Assembly: GCA_000444245.1 (NCBI GenBank)
Contig: ATSW01004505.1
Span: 1 to 21,129, forward strand
Direction: 5' to 3'
Origin: Botryllus schlosseri
Lineage: Eukaryota > Chordata > Ascidiacea > Stolidobranchia > Styelidae
DNA length: 21,129 nucleotides
Shown here one piece after another: positions 1 through 9,443 of this stretch. Position 1 is the first letter of the stretch. The number at the start of each line of letters is the position of its first letter. Made by a program: the position numbers and the translations under genes. Below the pieces are notes generated by a model. That model saw nothing but the letters and a program-made list of their open reading frames with translations. It made no database searches and had not been told where the DNA came from.

Positions 1-18
1 ATTGAAACATGCATGAAA

Positions 19-43
19 GTAATTGTAATTGTAATTGTAATTG
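19..43. repeat. (GTAATT)n microsatellite
   Basis: About four tandem copies of the hexamer GTAATT near the left edge of the window. This is a simple repeat with no sign of function. Confidence 0.85.
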
Positions 44-179
44 AACTGAAATAATGTAATTGATCCAACTTTGTTCGGTTCAGTGAACTACCAAAAATGA
101 ATTAATAAAATTACAGAAAATTCCACATCTGGCGAGCAACGATCGGTGTTGCACTGGTCATTACATTGAACTAAAATCA

Positions 180-1042
180 ACAGCGGTGATCAGACACTAG
201 TGAGATGGTTGAATGAAGACGAGAATCCGAAAACATACGACAAAACCACATAAAACGGAATTTCAATGGCACCACGCCAGTCGCGCAAACACATCTGAGT
301 CGGAATCCGAGAAAGCTGAGGCCAAATCGTCCAATCTTATCACAGACGCTCATGGATACAAGCTTAATATTATATCGTTCGAAAATTAGTCAGATCGATA
401 TGACCCTTGCGCCGAGACAGACGCATATCTGGGTTTGGATTGAAGCTAATTCTTGCGAGGCCCATTTCAGATGATTTACAATCGATTCGTTATCACGAGC
501 CAAAGACGGTGTAGATGTTACAAAACCTTGAACAATATCCGCGTACTCCGCAAACAATTTCTGAGCGCTTTCACATTTGGAAGCTATACTAGGACTTGGT
601 ACACTTGGTACTTCCGTGATTTCAGCGGAGCCATCGTTGTTTAACACGGATTTCGATTCCACTACTAGGAATGGAGCCAATTTGTCATATTTTTCCTTGA
701 TATGCTTCGGAAGCTGCGATTCATCGCACGAAAAACAATGCCACGGATTAGCATCGAGAATGGTTTTGCGTTGATGGTACGTGAAATTACGCATCATACA
801 AACTTTGCAAAAGGAATACGTACACCTAGTTGAGTCGCACATGATGATTTTGCCGCCTTTCCTGCACAAACGGCATTGCTAATCGTAACCATCGTGATCC
901 TTCGTGAATTCCCCGGCGTGATAAAACTCATGGCACGTTTCGCAAATCATTACCTTGAGAACCGGGTTGGCGAAAACTTTGTCCAACTTGCAATCTGTGC
1001 CTGCACCGTATACGGCGCAGACACATTGCCTGGCCCTCCTCT
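180..1042 (-). pseudogene. ADD zinc-finger gene, broken duplicate copy
   Basis: This is a degenerate duplicate of the intact ADD gene at 7638-8654, on the same strand. By eye about two thirds of residues match across the PHD half and the following 110 residues. The open part runs from 869 to 390 (159 aa). Reading 5' of it, the match continues to about 1035 through an in-frame TAG at 879-881, where the intact copy has Glu84. One zinc ligand of the first finger is also lost: the CxxC at the start of the ADD domain reads CAVY (Tyr codon 1008-1010). The eight PHD-half cysteines are kept. Near 420 the C-terminal frame is lost, and deletions remove part of the region matching intact residues 240-320. 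The first 34 or so residues have no counterpart, because the sequence beyond 1042 is a dispersed repeat. A pyrimidine-rich stretch ending in TAG just there could be a cryptic acceptor. I read this as a host-gene pseudogene. Confidence 0.85.
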
Positions 1043-1043
1043 A

Positions 1044-1212
1044 CAGTGGAAAACAGTATCGAAACAATAATTCTAGTTATCAAATCAACTCTTTCTGACA
1101 TGGCGCGTATAATCTTAGGATGCGAAAAAAATCATGTCTCACTCGAATCATCAGAGTTAATAGTCGATTCAGATTCACATCACTATGCCCAGCACTACTT
1201 ATTTAGTCTCAA
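1044..1212 (+). repeat. Dispersed repeat D, copy 1
   Basis: This block resembles 19477-19660 and, in its later part, 9118-9270. Shared words include ATCGAAACAATAATT near its start, then CTTTCTGAC or CTCACTGAT, then GTATAATYTYAG followed by TCGAAAA and GTC. Its left edge is where the ADD pseudogene loses similarity to the intact gene, so an insertion or rearrangement here may have removed the pseudogene's 5' end. I recognise no known family. Confidence 0.5.
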
Positions 1213-1219
1213 GAGATAG

Positions 1220-1965
1220 CCCTAGCAACGACGGCGAACAATCAGCCATGAGAACGTCTGCCTCCCCAAGCAGTCAGGAAAACATTGCTATTAAGCTAGC
1301 CAGATATTGCAACTTCGCTACCTGCTTTTGACAAACAAAGCTACCAACCAAACCCCGCGGAATAAGGTAGATCGAGCTGGACGCACGGATTTGGATACGA
1401 GGCTTGCATACCAAGACATTAACAACAGTTAGGCCTACGCAGGCCTACAAATTTGTGGTTGAGACATCCATTGAAGAGCTCAAAGGCTACTTAGATTTGG
1501 AAATATCCGGCCATGATCAACAACGCAGTATTGTAATATGCTGTCGTTTTGTCGATCCGATAAGGCGAACATAACCCTATTCAAGTGATGAATGTAGCCT
1601 TTAAATATAGATCACTATGGTTTGAGTATTACAGATACATCGATTTCTGCTGAAAGTAGGCAGTAGGCATATACACCATGTAGAAGTTGAAATCCTCTTC
1701 TAGATCACACATAACGTAACCACCTATATATTTAAGCCATGGCGCACAATTGTGCAATGCACAAGTAGGCCTACATGTACTCGGAACGCGAGAGTTGAAT
1801 TTACTTTACATGTATCATACATGATGTATGATATAATATACTAATACTTCGCATAACGAGACTTCTTCACAAACCATTCAAGGATGTTAGTATCTTTACC
1901 GCCTTTGTATCAATAAATGACTTGCACTTGTAGCACTATTATTCTCTTGTCATATGACATGCTTA
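1220..1965 (+). repeat. Segmental duplication block B, unit 1 copy
   Basis: Non-coding block collinear with 13738-14660. Anchors shared in the same order include CCCCAAGCAGTCA, AAGCTAGCCAGATATTG, CGAGRCTTGCATACCAA, AACAGTTAGGCCTAC, AACAACGCAGTAT, ATCGATTTCTGCTG and CATTCAAGGATGT. The AGATATTG anchor is followed here by CAACTTCGCTACCTG. The 14026-14230 MITE is absent from this copy (empty site near 1455-1470). No gene is seen. Confidence 0.8.
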
Positions 1966-2358
1966 CCTAAGATTAATCGTAAATTCGATTCACACTGAAA
2001 TGATTACGCCTCGTTGAGCTGAGGGTTAATTTATCAACGATGATTGTGGCTTCAATGCTATCTTCCAAACTTGGAAGACTTGCAGTTGCAGCCACAATTG
2101 ATTGGATCATAGGAAACGAAACATGGTGTACAAATCAACGCAAGTTAATGGAAATAGAATTGTTACGTTCGAGTGTGATGATGGATTATATTTCCTTGAT
2201 AGTAGCAGGCAAAAGTCGCAAAAGCCGACCCAAAATCAAATCATAATCCGGATTCAGCCCATACTTTGCGGTTCCCATAACTTTTGTCTATAAGGACGAT
2301 CATTTTAAAGAGATCGTGAAGTTGTTTACACGCAATATCATGGAAATTGTATACGGCC
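1966..2358. other. No gene seen
   Basis: AT-rich unique sequence between duplication block B and the first hAT element. Short open frames are present but have no codon bias, domain or splice context. I see no repeat relation to the rest of the window. Confidence 0.5.
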
Positions 2359-2366
2359 GTCTAGAT

Positions 2367-3165
2367 CAGCGGCGTCAAACTCAAATTGCGTCGCGGGCCA
2401 GAGCAGTCGACGGATTACAAAATGCTACCTCATGTCATTGTTTTTTATTTGAATGCGTCATCATCAAGCCAATATGCATAATATCTATTACATCTATTCT
2501 AGCAACACCTTAATAACAATTAAATCCGAAAAATGCGATGATTGGCCGGTCGAAGTTGTGAACTCGAAAACGGAGGCGCTAACAACGATGTCGGAATCTA
2601 GCGTTGGCCCAGCGTATGTGTTGCGGGAAATACAGGAGACTTAACTGTAAACGCGAACGTTGGAATTAGTTTAATTATTATTATTAAATCGTGATTAGGG
2701 TTTTTCTGGAGGCCAGGTACCTTTTGATTCCAGGGTTATACTGCAATGTGACCACAGATAATACAATTCCACTTTTGTGTACCTACCTCGATGTAACATG
2801 CGTAACATGGATCCGCCTTGGCGTTTTCGCTTCTGCTAATAACTAATTTTGGTCCATATTCAATAAAGCTCTGAACTGATTGTGCGCATTTTTCTTTCTC
2901 GAAATTGGGTTTCAATGTCACTGACTTGTCCCTAATGGTAACTAGAGGGAAACTGCAACATCCCAGTCGGGTATTAAAATGTGGCCTATGAACATGCTCG
3001 ATATTTGCGGTTCTGAAGGATTATTTAATTGAAGTATATCTTCTACTAAGAAATCTCATCATTTTTTACATATATACTGGGCCATTCAAACATTTTTCAA
3101 TCCACTCAGAATTGCTTCACTGGTCGGATGAAATCGCCTGGCGGGCCGTATGTTTGACACCACTG
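2367..3165. mobile_element. hAT non-autonomous element 1 (CAGYGGYGTCAAAC ends)
   Basis: 799-bp element. The left end CAGCGGCGTCAAACTC pairs with the right end, whose reverse complement begins CAGTGGTGTCAAACATAC. Both go on into a subterminal CGGGCC or CGGCCCGC motif. It is flanked by the target duplication GTCTAGAT (2359-2366) and GTCTAGAC (3166-3173), which match at 7 of 8 bases and fit the hAT target consensus nTCTAGAn. There is no transposase frame inside, so it depends on an autonomous relative elsewhere. Confidence 0.9.
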
Positions 3166-3439
3166 GTCTAGACGCTCGAACTTGTACCAGAAAATTTGGA
3201 CAGATTCTCGCGTGCCGAAAAGCCAATTTTTACAATAACATTCAAGAAGGTATGGCTTGTGAGGCATCCTTTTAAAAGCAGCAATTCAGTATGTCCCATG
3301 GCTATGGTGTCTAGGAAATAAATTCTGCGTCTGGCCCAAAGGTTTTGTTGCAACTGTGAGCATCTCACTAGAAATGCTTAAAAAATGAACAAATCTTCCT
3401 AAAAGAGGACATTTAGCAAAGGCAAACATGCAATTTTCG

Positions 3440-3660
3440 TGATGATCACTCTTGCGCCGAATCGTTACTCAATGTAGCCCCAAACTGCGTTGTTGCAACA
3501 GTAGCAATGAGCCCAACTCGAGGCGACGTCAGAAGCTATTACGTGTGTGCCCGCCAGACTAATTGCTGATTACTAGCGCGCTTTCTCGAATTGTAGGCCT
3601 ACTTACATTGCAGTAATCTAATTCATGTTGTTGTTGCGTAGGCTACTCCCGAAATATCGC
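3440..3660 (+). repeat. Segmental duplication block C, unit 1 copy
   Basis: Collinear with 17085-17305. Shared anchors are TCTTGCGC, AATGTAGCCC, GACRTCAGAAGCTATT, ACTAATTGCT, GCGCGCTTTC, CGAATTGTA and TTRCATTGCAGT-like words. It ends near the TACTCCC word at about 3645. Together with the other two matched blocks it shows that the window is a duplicated locus. Confidence 0.75.
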
Positions 3661-3978
3661 GAAGTATCGCCGTCGCCTGGTTGCCTTAATGCTCACACAG
3701 AGAATTGCGCTATGCGCCAAGTTGGATTATGTAAATATAACATTATTTGTCGGATAATGATGCGACACCAGATTCCGAGCTACATACATTGCGAATTTAA
3801 TTGATTCTCTTGAACTGAACGTTCTATACTGCAATAAACTTGATTACTGTTGAAAAGACTGGTAATGAGTGCACCAACATGTTCATTTGCTAGAAAGAGA
3901 ACTAATTCCTATCAATATGTTCACGACATATGATGATATAGGACTCCAGGTACCGTACGGTATTTGACGACCGAATTC
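3661..3978. other. No gene seen
   Basis: Short AT-rich stretch between duplication block C and the second hAT element. No coding, RNA or repeat signal is seen. Confidence 0.45.
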
Positions 3979-3986
3979 CACTATAT

Positions 3987-6235
3987 CAGTGGTCGGGAAC
4001 CTATGGCTCCCGAGCCACACATGGCTCTTTTGGGTATAAGATATGGCTCTTTGCCAAATATTTATTTTTGTACTGAATTGATTAATATTGCAGCGACTTG
4101 TTGGTAAATTTTCATCACGGCCAGAATAATTTGTCTCGTGGCAAGGACCGTAACTGCCGCACCCCAAACCCCCAATTGAGGGGTGGCCGAGCTCGAAGGG
4201 GCCCAAAATTATGTCGTTAATTAGCATAAATTAAAGAGTATTTTTGAAAATCCATGCAACTTTTTCCAAAACTTTTCGCGCTCCGCGCCATTTCAAGTTG
4301 CCGAATATTTTGTTATTGAGTACTCTTCCCCCAAGAAAAAACACGCAAGATTTATAGAAATGGACATAACGGCGTTGGCCATTACCGCGCCACGACGCAC
4401 CAATACATATAACGATTTATGACATATTACATGCAACTCCAAGAAGTGTGCCAGAACGATTGGCAGCGCGAAAACCTTGGCCGAAAAGGACTGCCCTCAC
4501 GCTGACCGAAGACTTCGTTATATATAATAATACACATAGGTTTAATTGTCCATAGGCGCCTACATGACTTGCGCCGAATGTTCCTTTCTTGGCAATCTGA
4601 ACCTCACAAGACAAATACCATCCCGCAGGGAAAAATTATATGCCAGTGAAGAAATATAAATTTGAAATCGTGTGCGTCTTTTAGTTTAGTACGTTTGGGC
4701 GATTCTAAATTTTTTGATATAGCAAACTAGAGGTCACGAAATAACATCATGTTACGAAGTCATACCAACGGGTACGCCTGCCCGATGATGTATATTATTA
4801 TTTACGGGCTCTACAGTTTCCAAGACACCTCATTCAGCCCTACTGGTAAATCTGATAACGTCAGCAGAGAGAACAATAAATTGATAGCAATATATATGCA
4901 ATTCCCGATTTTATTGACCGATTTTATCATGAATTATCGAAAATTTTCGCGCTTCGTGCTGGCTCACTAAACAGTACAGCTAATTACGTGGCAATAGCGA
5001 ACAACGTGATGGGAGGTCGGTTTATCACCATATGGGAGCCTGACGAAGTGCTGTTTCGTTCCTGCCAACGTGTATACGCCCGAAGATGTTTAATTATTAT
5101 TGAGGGGTCCTACCTTTTCAAACACACCTCACTCAGCTCTACCAGGAAATCTGATTACGTGAGCAAAGAGAGGATAAAAATAGATAGCAATATATATGCA
5201 ATTCCCGATCATATTGACCGATTCATCATGAAGTATTGAAATTTTTCGCGCTTCGCGCGATTACACAAGGAAAGCTGACTCAATAAACGAACACCCAACG
5301 TAGATGACAAGTAGCGGAAAAGAGCGGACAGCCAAAGAGGGGTCTGGGGGCGAAGCCCCCCATAAGTTAGGTTTAGCAGCCTATTAGGGGCCCAAGACCA
5401 ACGTTTTTTTGGGGGGGCTGACGAAGTGCTGTTACGGCCCTGCTCGTGGCAGTATAAACATGTCTTTGGGAGGTAAAGACAATGCCGTCTTCAGGTTTAG
5501 GGGCTCGGACCACCTCTTTTCAAAATCCTCAAATTTAAATTACTGTCACGCCGACGGCCAATATCACTCGCGAATTCTATGTACTCGACTCGAAATCTTT
5601 AATTGTGCGGTACGTTGATTTAATCAAAGAGCATAGCATACATGGCGACACCCATTTCAAAATGCAGTTTTCAAATACACATTGTCTTCCTGATCTACGG
5701 TGCGAGATGAACTGTTGTGGATGTGACATTGTGACATTCATAATTACAAACTCGAATTACAAACAACGTCATAGCCATCCACGTTCTTGATTGGTAAGTA
5801 AAGTTTTGTGTAGTACTGGCGATAAAATGTAGGCGTGTAGCGCAACGTTATGTTACCACCGAATACTTTGAGAATTGAGAAGTCGATAAGTACTAAGATT
5901 TTCCGAATCATTGTGACAGTCACATTCGAATAATATCAGTTATAATATATTCTAAGCTACTTACAATGGATTGCGTTATCAATGGTGAGGCTTGGCCCGT
6001 CAGTGCCTTACCTCTCGTTTCGAGCTTTATTTTCGAACAATATATACCAGTTTTACAGAGAAAATATGGCGCGCACGAGGAATCCCATATAGTGAGTTCG
6101 AATTAGAGCTACCATGACGTCATGAATTTTCAATTGTGACGTAACAGTTGATTGGCATGTATGGCTCTTTGGGAGTTGAGATGGAAAAAATAGGGCCAAT
6201 ATGGCTCTTCGGACAAAAAAGGTTCCCGACCACTG
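3987..6235. mobile_element. hAT non-autonomous element 2 (CAGTGGTCGGGAACC ends)
   Basis: 2249-bp element with terminal inverted repeats CAGTGGTCGGGAACC and GGTTCCCGACCACTG. It has an exact 8-bp target duplication CACTATAT (3979-3986 and 6236-6243). The subterminal word ATGGCTCTT repeats near both ends (4020-4055 and 6160-6210) and may be a transposase binding site. The interior (about 4500-5445) is the module shared with the elements at 15473 and 12058. No transposase gene is present. The exact duplication suggests a fairly recent insertion. Confidence 0.93.
4500..5445 (+). repeat. Shared hAT-internal module, copy in element 2
   Basis: Matches 15670-16545 in the same order. It starts around TTTAATTGTCCATRGGCGCC and runs through GTGTGCGTCTTTTAGTTTAG to the GGGCGAAGCCCCC stretch and GACGAAGTGCTGTTACGGCC. 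Within it a sub-unit of roughly 300 bp occurs twice, with core CTCAYTCAGCYCTAC at about 4828 and 5127. Each sub-unit contains an AGAG-rich segment, TATATATGCAATTCCCGAT and then a small TCGCGCTTCGCGCGA palindrome. No coding potential is evident. Confidence 0.8.
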
Positions 6236-6243
6236 CACTATAT

Positions 6244-7540
6244 GACTCGGGTGCAGTTCATTCTTGACTACGCGGTGTGTATTCGCAGCCTTGAGTAAGT
6301 GGAATAAAAGTAATCATAGTCTTAAATCAGAGCGATGACATGCAGTTCGAAGAAAATTGCTCTCAACATGACGGCCACTGTTGCTTTCTATATTGGTAAA
6401 ATAGACCAAGCATGTCAAACGTGAATTTAATTACAGAAGGGCACATTCAACTGACGGAATATAACGAAAAGAGGTATTCACAGCCAAGAAATTACACGAA
6501 CAGCAGTGATCTCGTTATGCACGTGGATTTCAAGACGAATGAAATCATCAATGTAACGATGAATCGGGAATCAATTGCATGAGTTCGCGTCACGAACTAG
6601 ACTGCAGACTTGGGCAACTAGAAATTGTTAATTATTGTTAAAATTAGAATTTTAGCTCCACTGTTACTTCCAGATGTGATAAATATTAGAATTATAGCTA
6701 CACAGTGTTTTTTTTTAAATTATACTAAAATTGTAATTGCCAAATTCCTGAAAACTCCGACATTGAATTAAGATTCGTTAATATCAAATCATGGCTCATT
6801 CTTAAAAGCACGTGGATGCCAAATATCTGTCCAGCAAGCTTGGCTCCTATCGCACTGTACTGTTCTGTGGTATTTAAAGTAAAACCACAAATTAGACCAT
6901 AATTAATATTGGAGCGCCGAAACATTCCATAAATTGGATCCAAATTAGAATGAGAGCAAAGGAAAATTTGACAAATTAGATAACGGGCATATCGCTCTTA
7001 TTCAGTCTTATCAGACAACAAGAATTATCTAGTTGACCACGTCTGCTACACTGTGGACACGATTTATCACTCTATCGCAGGGTATAGGTCTCGTAAATAG
7101 CACTATCGAGTACGAAAGCTTCTTGCTCACCCTTTAAATGGGTGACCAACTGACCATGAGTCAATACACCAATTCTTAGCGATATCCCAGGGTTGCGTGT
7201 TGAAGTCATTTTTCTCACACAAACTCAGGTAATTCGAAACAGGTGTTACACTTGAACACAACCCATTACACCCTGCGATATATCTCCATATGGATTGCTG
7301 AATTAGACCCATTTTCACTAATCGGAAAGGTGGAAATGCACATTAGCACAATTTAGTACCTCAAATTTACAATTGCGTGATTTGCACCACGCGTTATGAT
7401 GGAAATCTGATACAGGCATTTTACACTAATGCATTAGCAGTGTGTAACAATTCAACGTATCACAGTATGAACAAGAAACGTCAAAGCGGTGGAAAGAACA
7501 CCATTCAATGTCAATGAGCAATGAGCATGCCGCAAATTCC
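6244..7540. other. No gene seen between the two duplication units
   Basis: AT-rich sequence joining hAT element 2 to the 3' side of the intact ADD gene. The minus-strand frames at 6725-6943 and 7127-7318 show no domain and have low complexity in parts. A CAGGGTTGCGTGTTGAAGTC stretch at about 7189 faintly resembles the B-box region of the SINE but lacks the rest of the repeat. Confidence 0.45.
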
Positions 7541-7546
7541 CCGTGC

Positions 7547-7552
7547 TTTATT
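7547..7552 (-). promoter_or_regulatory. Polyadenylation signal AATAAA for the ADD gene
   Basis: A canonical AATAAA on the minus strand about 86 bp past the stop codon of the ADD gene. Position and strand fit a 3'-end processing signal. It supports a transcript that ends here, but it is a common hexamer in AT-rich DNA. Confidence 0.5.
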
Positions 7553-7637
7553 TATGAATAAATTCAGAGTTTGCACCCAAGCAACGGGTGTGGAACTAGC
7601 CTTTATAATCGAACACCACATAACATGAGATTCGGCA

Positions 7638-8654
7638 CTAGTAACATGGCTGAATGAAGAGCAGAATCAAAAAGGATACAACAAAGCATATAAAACGGAA
7701 TTTCAATCGCACTGCGCTTGTGAACTTGGCCTTCAACTCAGGCTGGCGTCGTGCGAAAACATCTACTTCCGAATCTGAAGATTGCTTAGAATCGGTGCCG
7801 TTTCCGTGACCTTGAGACGCGTAATAAGTCGCAATCTGTGCCATGTCTTCCATAGACACTCTTGGCTGCATGCTCAATATGATATCGTTCGACAATGAGC
7901 CCGATTGGCGTGACCCTTCGTCTGGACCTTCATCCTCGCGACAGGCGCCTATCTGGTCTTTGATTGTAGCTAATTCTTGCGAGGCCATTTCGAGATGACT
8001 TACAAGCGATTCCATATCACGAACAGAAGACGGTGGAGATGTTATAAAACCTCGAATAAAATCCGCGTAATCGGCGAACAATTTCTGAGCGGTCTCACAA
8101 TTTTCCAGTATACTAGGACTTGTCACAGTTGATACTACAGTGTTTCCCACACAGACATCGTCGTCTGACATAAATTTCGATCCCACTGCTAGGAATGGAG
8201 TCAATTTGTCGTATTTTTCCTTGATCTGCTTTGGAAGCTGTGATTCATCACACGACAGACAAAGCCAGGGATTAGCGGCGAGAATATTTTTTCGTTGATG
8301 GCGCGTAAAAATGCGCGTCACACAAACTATACAAAAGGAATACGTACACCCAGTTGTGTCGCACATGATGATTTTGCCGCCTTTCCTACACAAGCGGCAT
8401 TGCTCATCGTGACCATTGTGATCCTTCGTGAATTCCCCGGCGATATAAAACTCATAGCACTTCTCGCAAATCAAGACCTTCAGAACCGGGTGGGCGTACA
8501 CTTTATCCAACTTGCAATCTTTATTAGTACCGCATACGGTGCAGGCGCATTGCCTGGCACTCGGTACGAGTGACAATTGTGCACGCGTGACGCCATTGGA
8601 GGAAGGCGGCTGAGCAGGAACGACAGTCCTCTTTGAGCGCAAAGTTGACATCAT
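7638..8654 (-). CDS. Intronless ADD (ATRX/DNMT3-type) zinc-finger protein
   Basis: 338-aa protein. Residues 38-135 form an ADD domain: a GATA-like finger (C38, C41, C63, C66) followed by a PHD-like finger with all eight ligands (C86, C89, C98, C103, C108, C111, C132, C135). HPVLKVLICEKC and DEQCRLC resemble the ATRX ADD. The spacing C-x4-C-x4-C-x2-C within the PHD part is that of DNMT3. ADD domains of known families read histone H3 tails with unmodified K4. There is no helicase or methyltransferase domain. Residues 212-237 may form a short amphipathic helix or coiled coil. Residues 240-300 are acidic, Ser/Gly-rich and probably disordered. Residues 319-334 are strongly hydrophobic, like a tail anchor, or they could be read-through past an unseen splice site. 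The start is the first Met; the next codon is also Met. The gene is single-exon here and a decayed copy lies at 180-1042. A nuclear reader is the family expectation; membrane attachment is inference. Confidence 0.85.
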   Translation of the reverse strand: MMSTLRSKRTVVPAQPPSSNGVTRAQLSLVPSARQCACTVCGTNKDCKLDKVYAHPVLKVLICEKCYEFYIAGEFTKDHNGHDEQCRLCRKGGKIIMCDTTGCTYSFCIVCVTRIFTRHQRKNILAANPWLCLSCDESQLPKQIKEKYDKLTPFLAVGSKFMSDDDVCVGNTVVSTVTSPSILENCETAQKLFADYADFIRGFITSPPSSVRDMESLVSHLEMASQELATIKDQIGACREDEGPDEGSRQSGSLSNDIILSMQPRVSMEDMAQIATYYASQGHGNGTDSKQSSDSEVDVFARRQPELKAKFTSAVRLKFRFICFVVSFLILLFIQPCY

Positions 8655-9286
8655 TTTTCTTTACCAAATATAGGTGTAGGGTGGTCTATTATAATCGATA
8701 AGGATTGCTGCCGGTAATTCGAAAAAAATGTAATTAATATATTCTGCTTTCACAGTAAAACTGCTAAATACACATGCAATCCGGAGAGCAATTTGCCTCG
8801 CAACGAATATATCGAGATTGAAGTAAACCTTCAACATTTCAGTAGAAATCTGAATGTGCTATTCCTATGCAATTCTTTCATCGTACACCTTGCCATTTGA
8901 CAAGATTTGAAAAGTTGCATTGCTTCTTATTCATGGAGATGGACAAAATCGAGTACCTCGGTGATTCGATTCGGGTTCGAGTATCACTCATTATGTCATT
9001 ATCTGAATGATGTGCAAAGTTCAGATATGGGGCTTTTGTGCGACCCCTAACAATATAATGCTTCTGCATCACATTAAAGATTATTTGGTATTTCTAACCA
9101 TACCTATTTAATTGCACTTTCTGACAATGCTGCGGGGCTGTCACTCAATAGATTGAGTTTCATTGACAAGGATTGTATAATTTCAGTAGTCGAAAAAGTC
9201 ACCTCGCACCAAAATCATTGGAATTGATACTCGCATCATTGGCTCCAGAATAATATATTCAGTCTCAAGGTATTACATTAACAACA
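8655..9286. other. 5' flank of the ADD gene, including part of dispersed repeat D
   Basis: Upstream side of the ADD gene on the minus strand. I see no clear TATA box or initiator and no convincing upstream exon. A segment at about 8945-8985 (ATCGAGTACC, GATTCGATTC) resembles 19040-19085 in the protease intron. The stretch at 9118-9270 resembles dispersed repeat D. Confidence 0.4.
9118..9270 (+). repeat. Dispersed repeat D, copy 2
   Basis: Partial match to 1090-1212 and 19530-19660. It shares CTTTCTGAC, TATAATTTCAGTAGTCGAAAA, GTCACC and TCAGTCTCAAG. It carries an extra segment after CTGACAATGC. In unit 2 it sits between the ADD gene and block B, the same relative place as copy 1 in unit 1. 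Confidence 0.45.
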
Positions 9287-9443
9287 GTGGCGAGACAGCG
9301 TAGCGATATGATCCACAGCCGGAACACCAATGGGTTGCGGGTTCGAGTCTGACCGAGGTCGACTCCGACCGAGGTAGACTCCATAATTCCTACCTAAGTG
9401 TCGGAGGTTTATCTAGGCTCCTCACCACGTCATCCGCGTAAGC

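Noticed and set aside
4828-5260. Small-RNA or snRNA gene in the repeated sub-unit
   Set aside because: The sub-unit recurs with conserved words and a small palindrome, but no known RNA family, polymerase III box or terminator pattern is recognisable.
7127-7320. Possible degenerate third SINE copy
   Set aside because: Only a GGGTTGCGTGTTGAAGTC stretch resembles the B-box region; the A box and the body words of the SINE are missing.
8295-8573. 92-codon plus-strand open frame
   Set aside because: It lies wholly antisense to the ADD domain of the intact gene and mirrors its codons. A similar shadow (876-1070) lies opposite the pseudogene.
9287-9370. Possible true tRNA gene
   Set aside because: A- and B-box-like words are present, but the cloverleaf is degenerate and the repeat continues into a shared non-tRNA body, so it is a SINE head. 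The same holds for 19340-19412.
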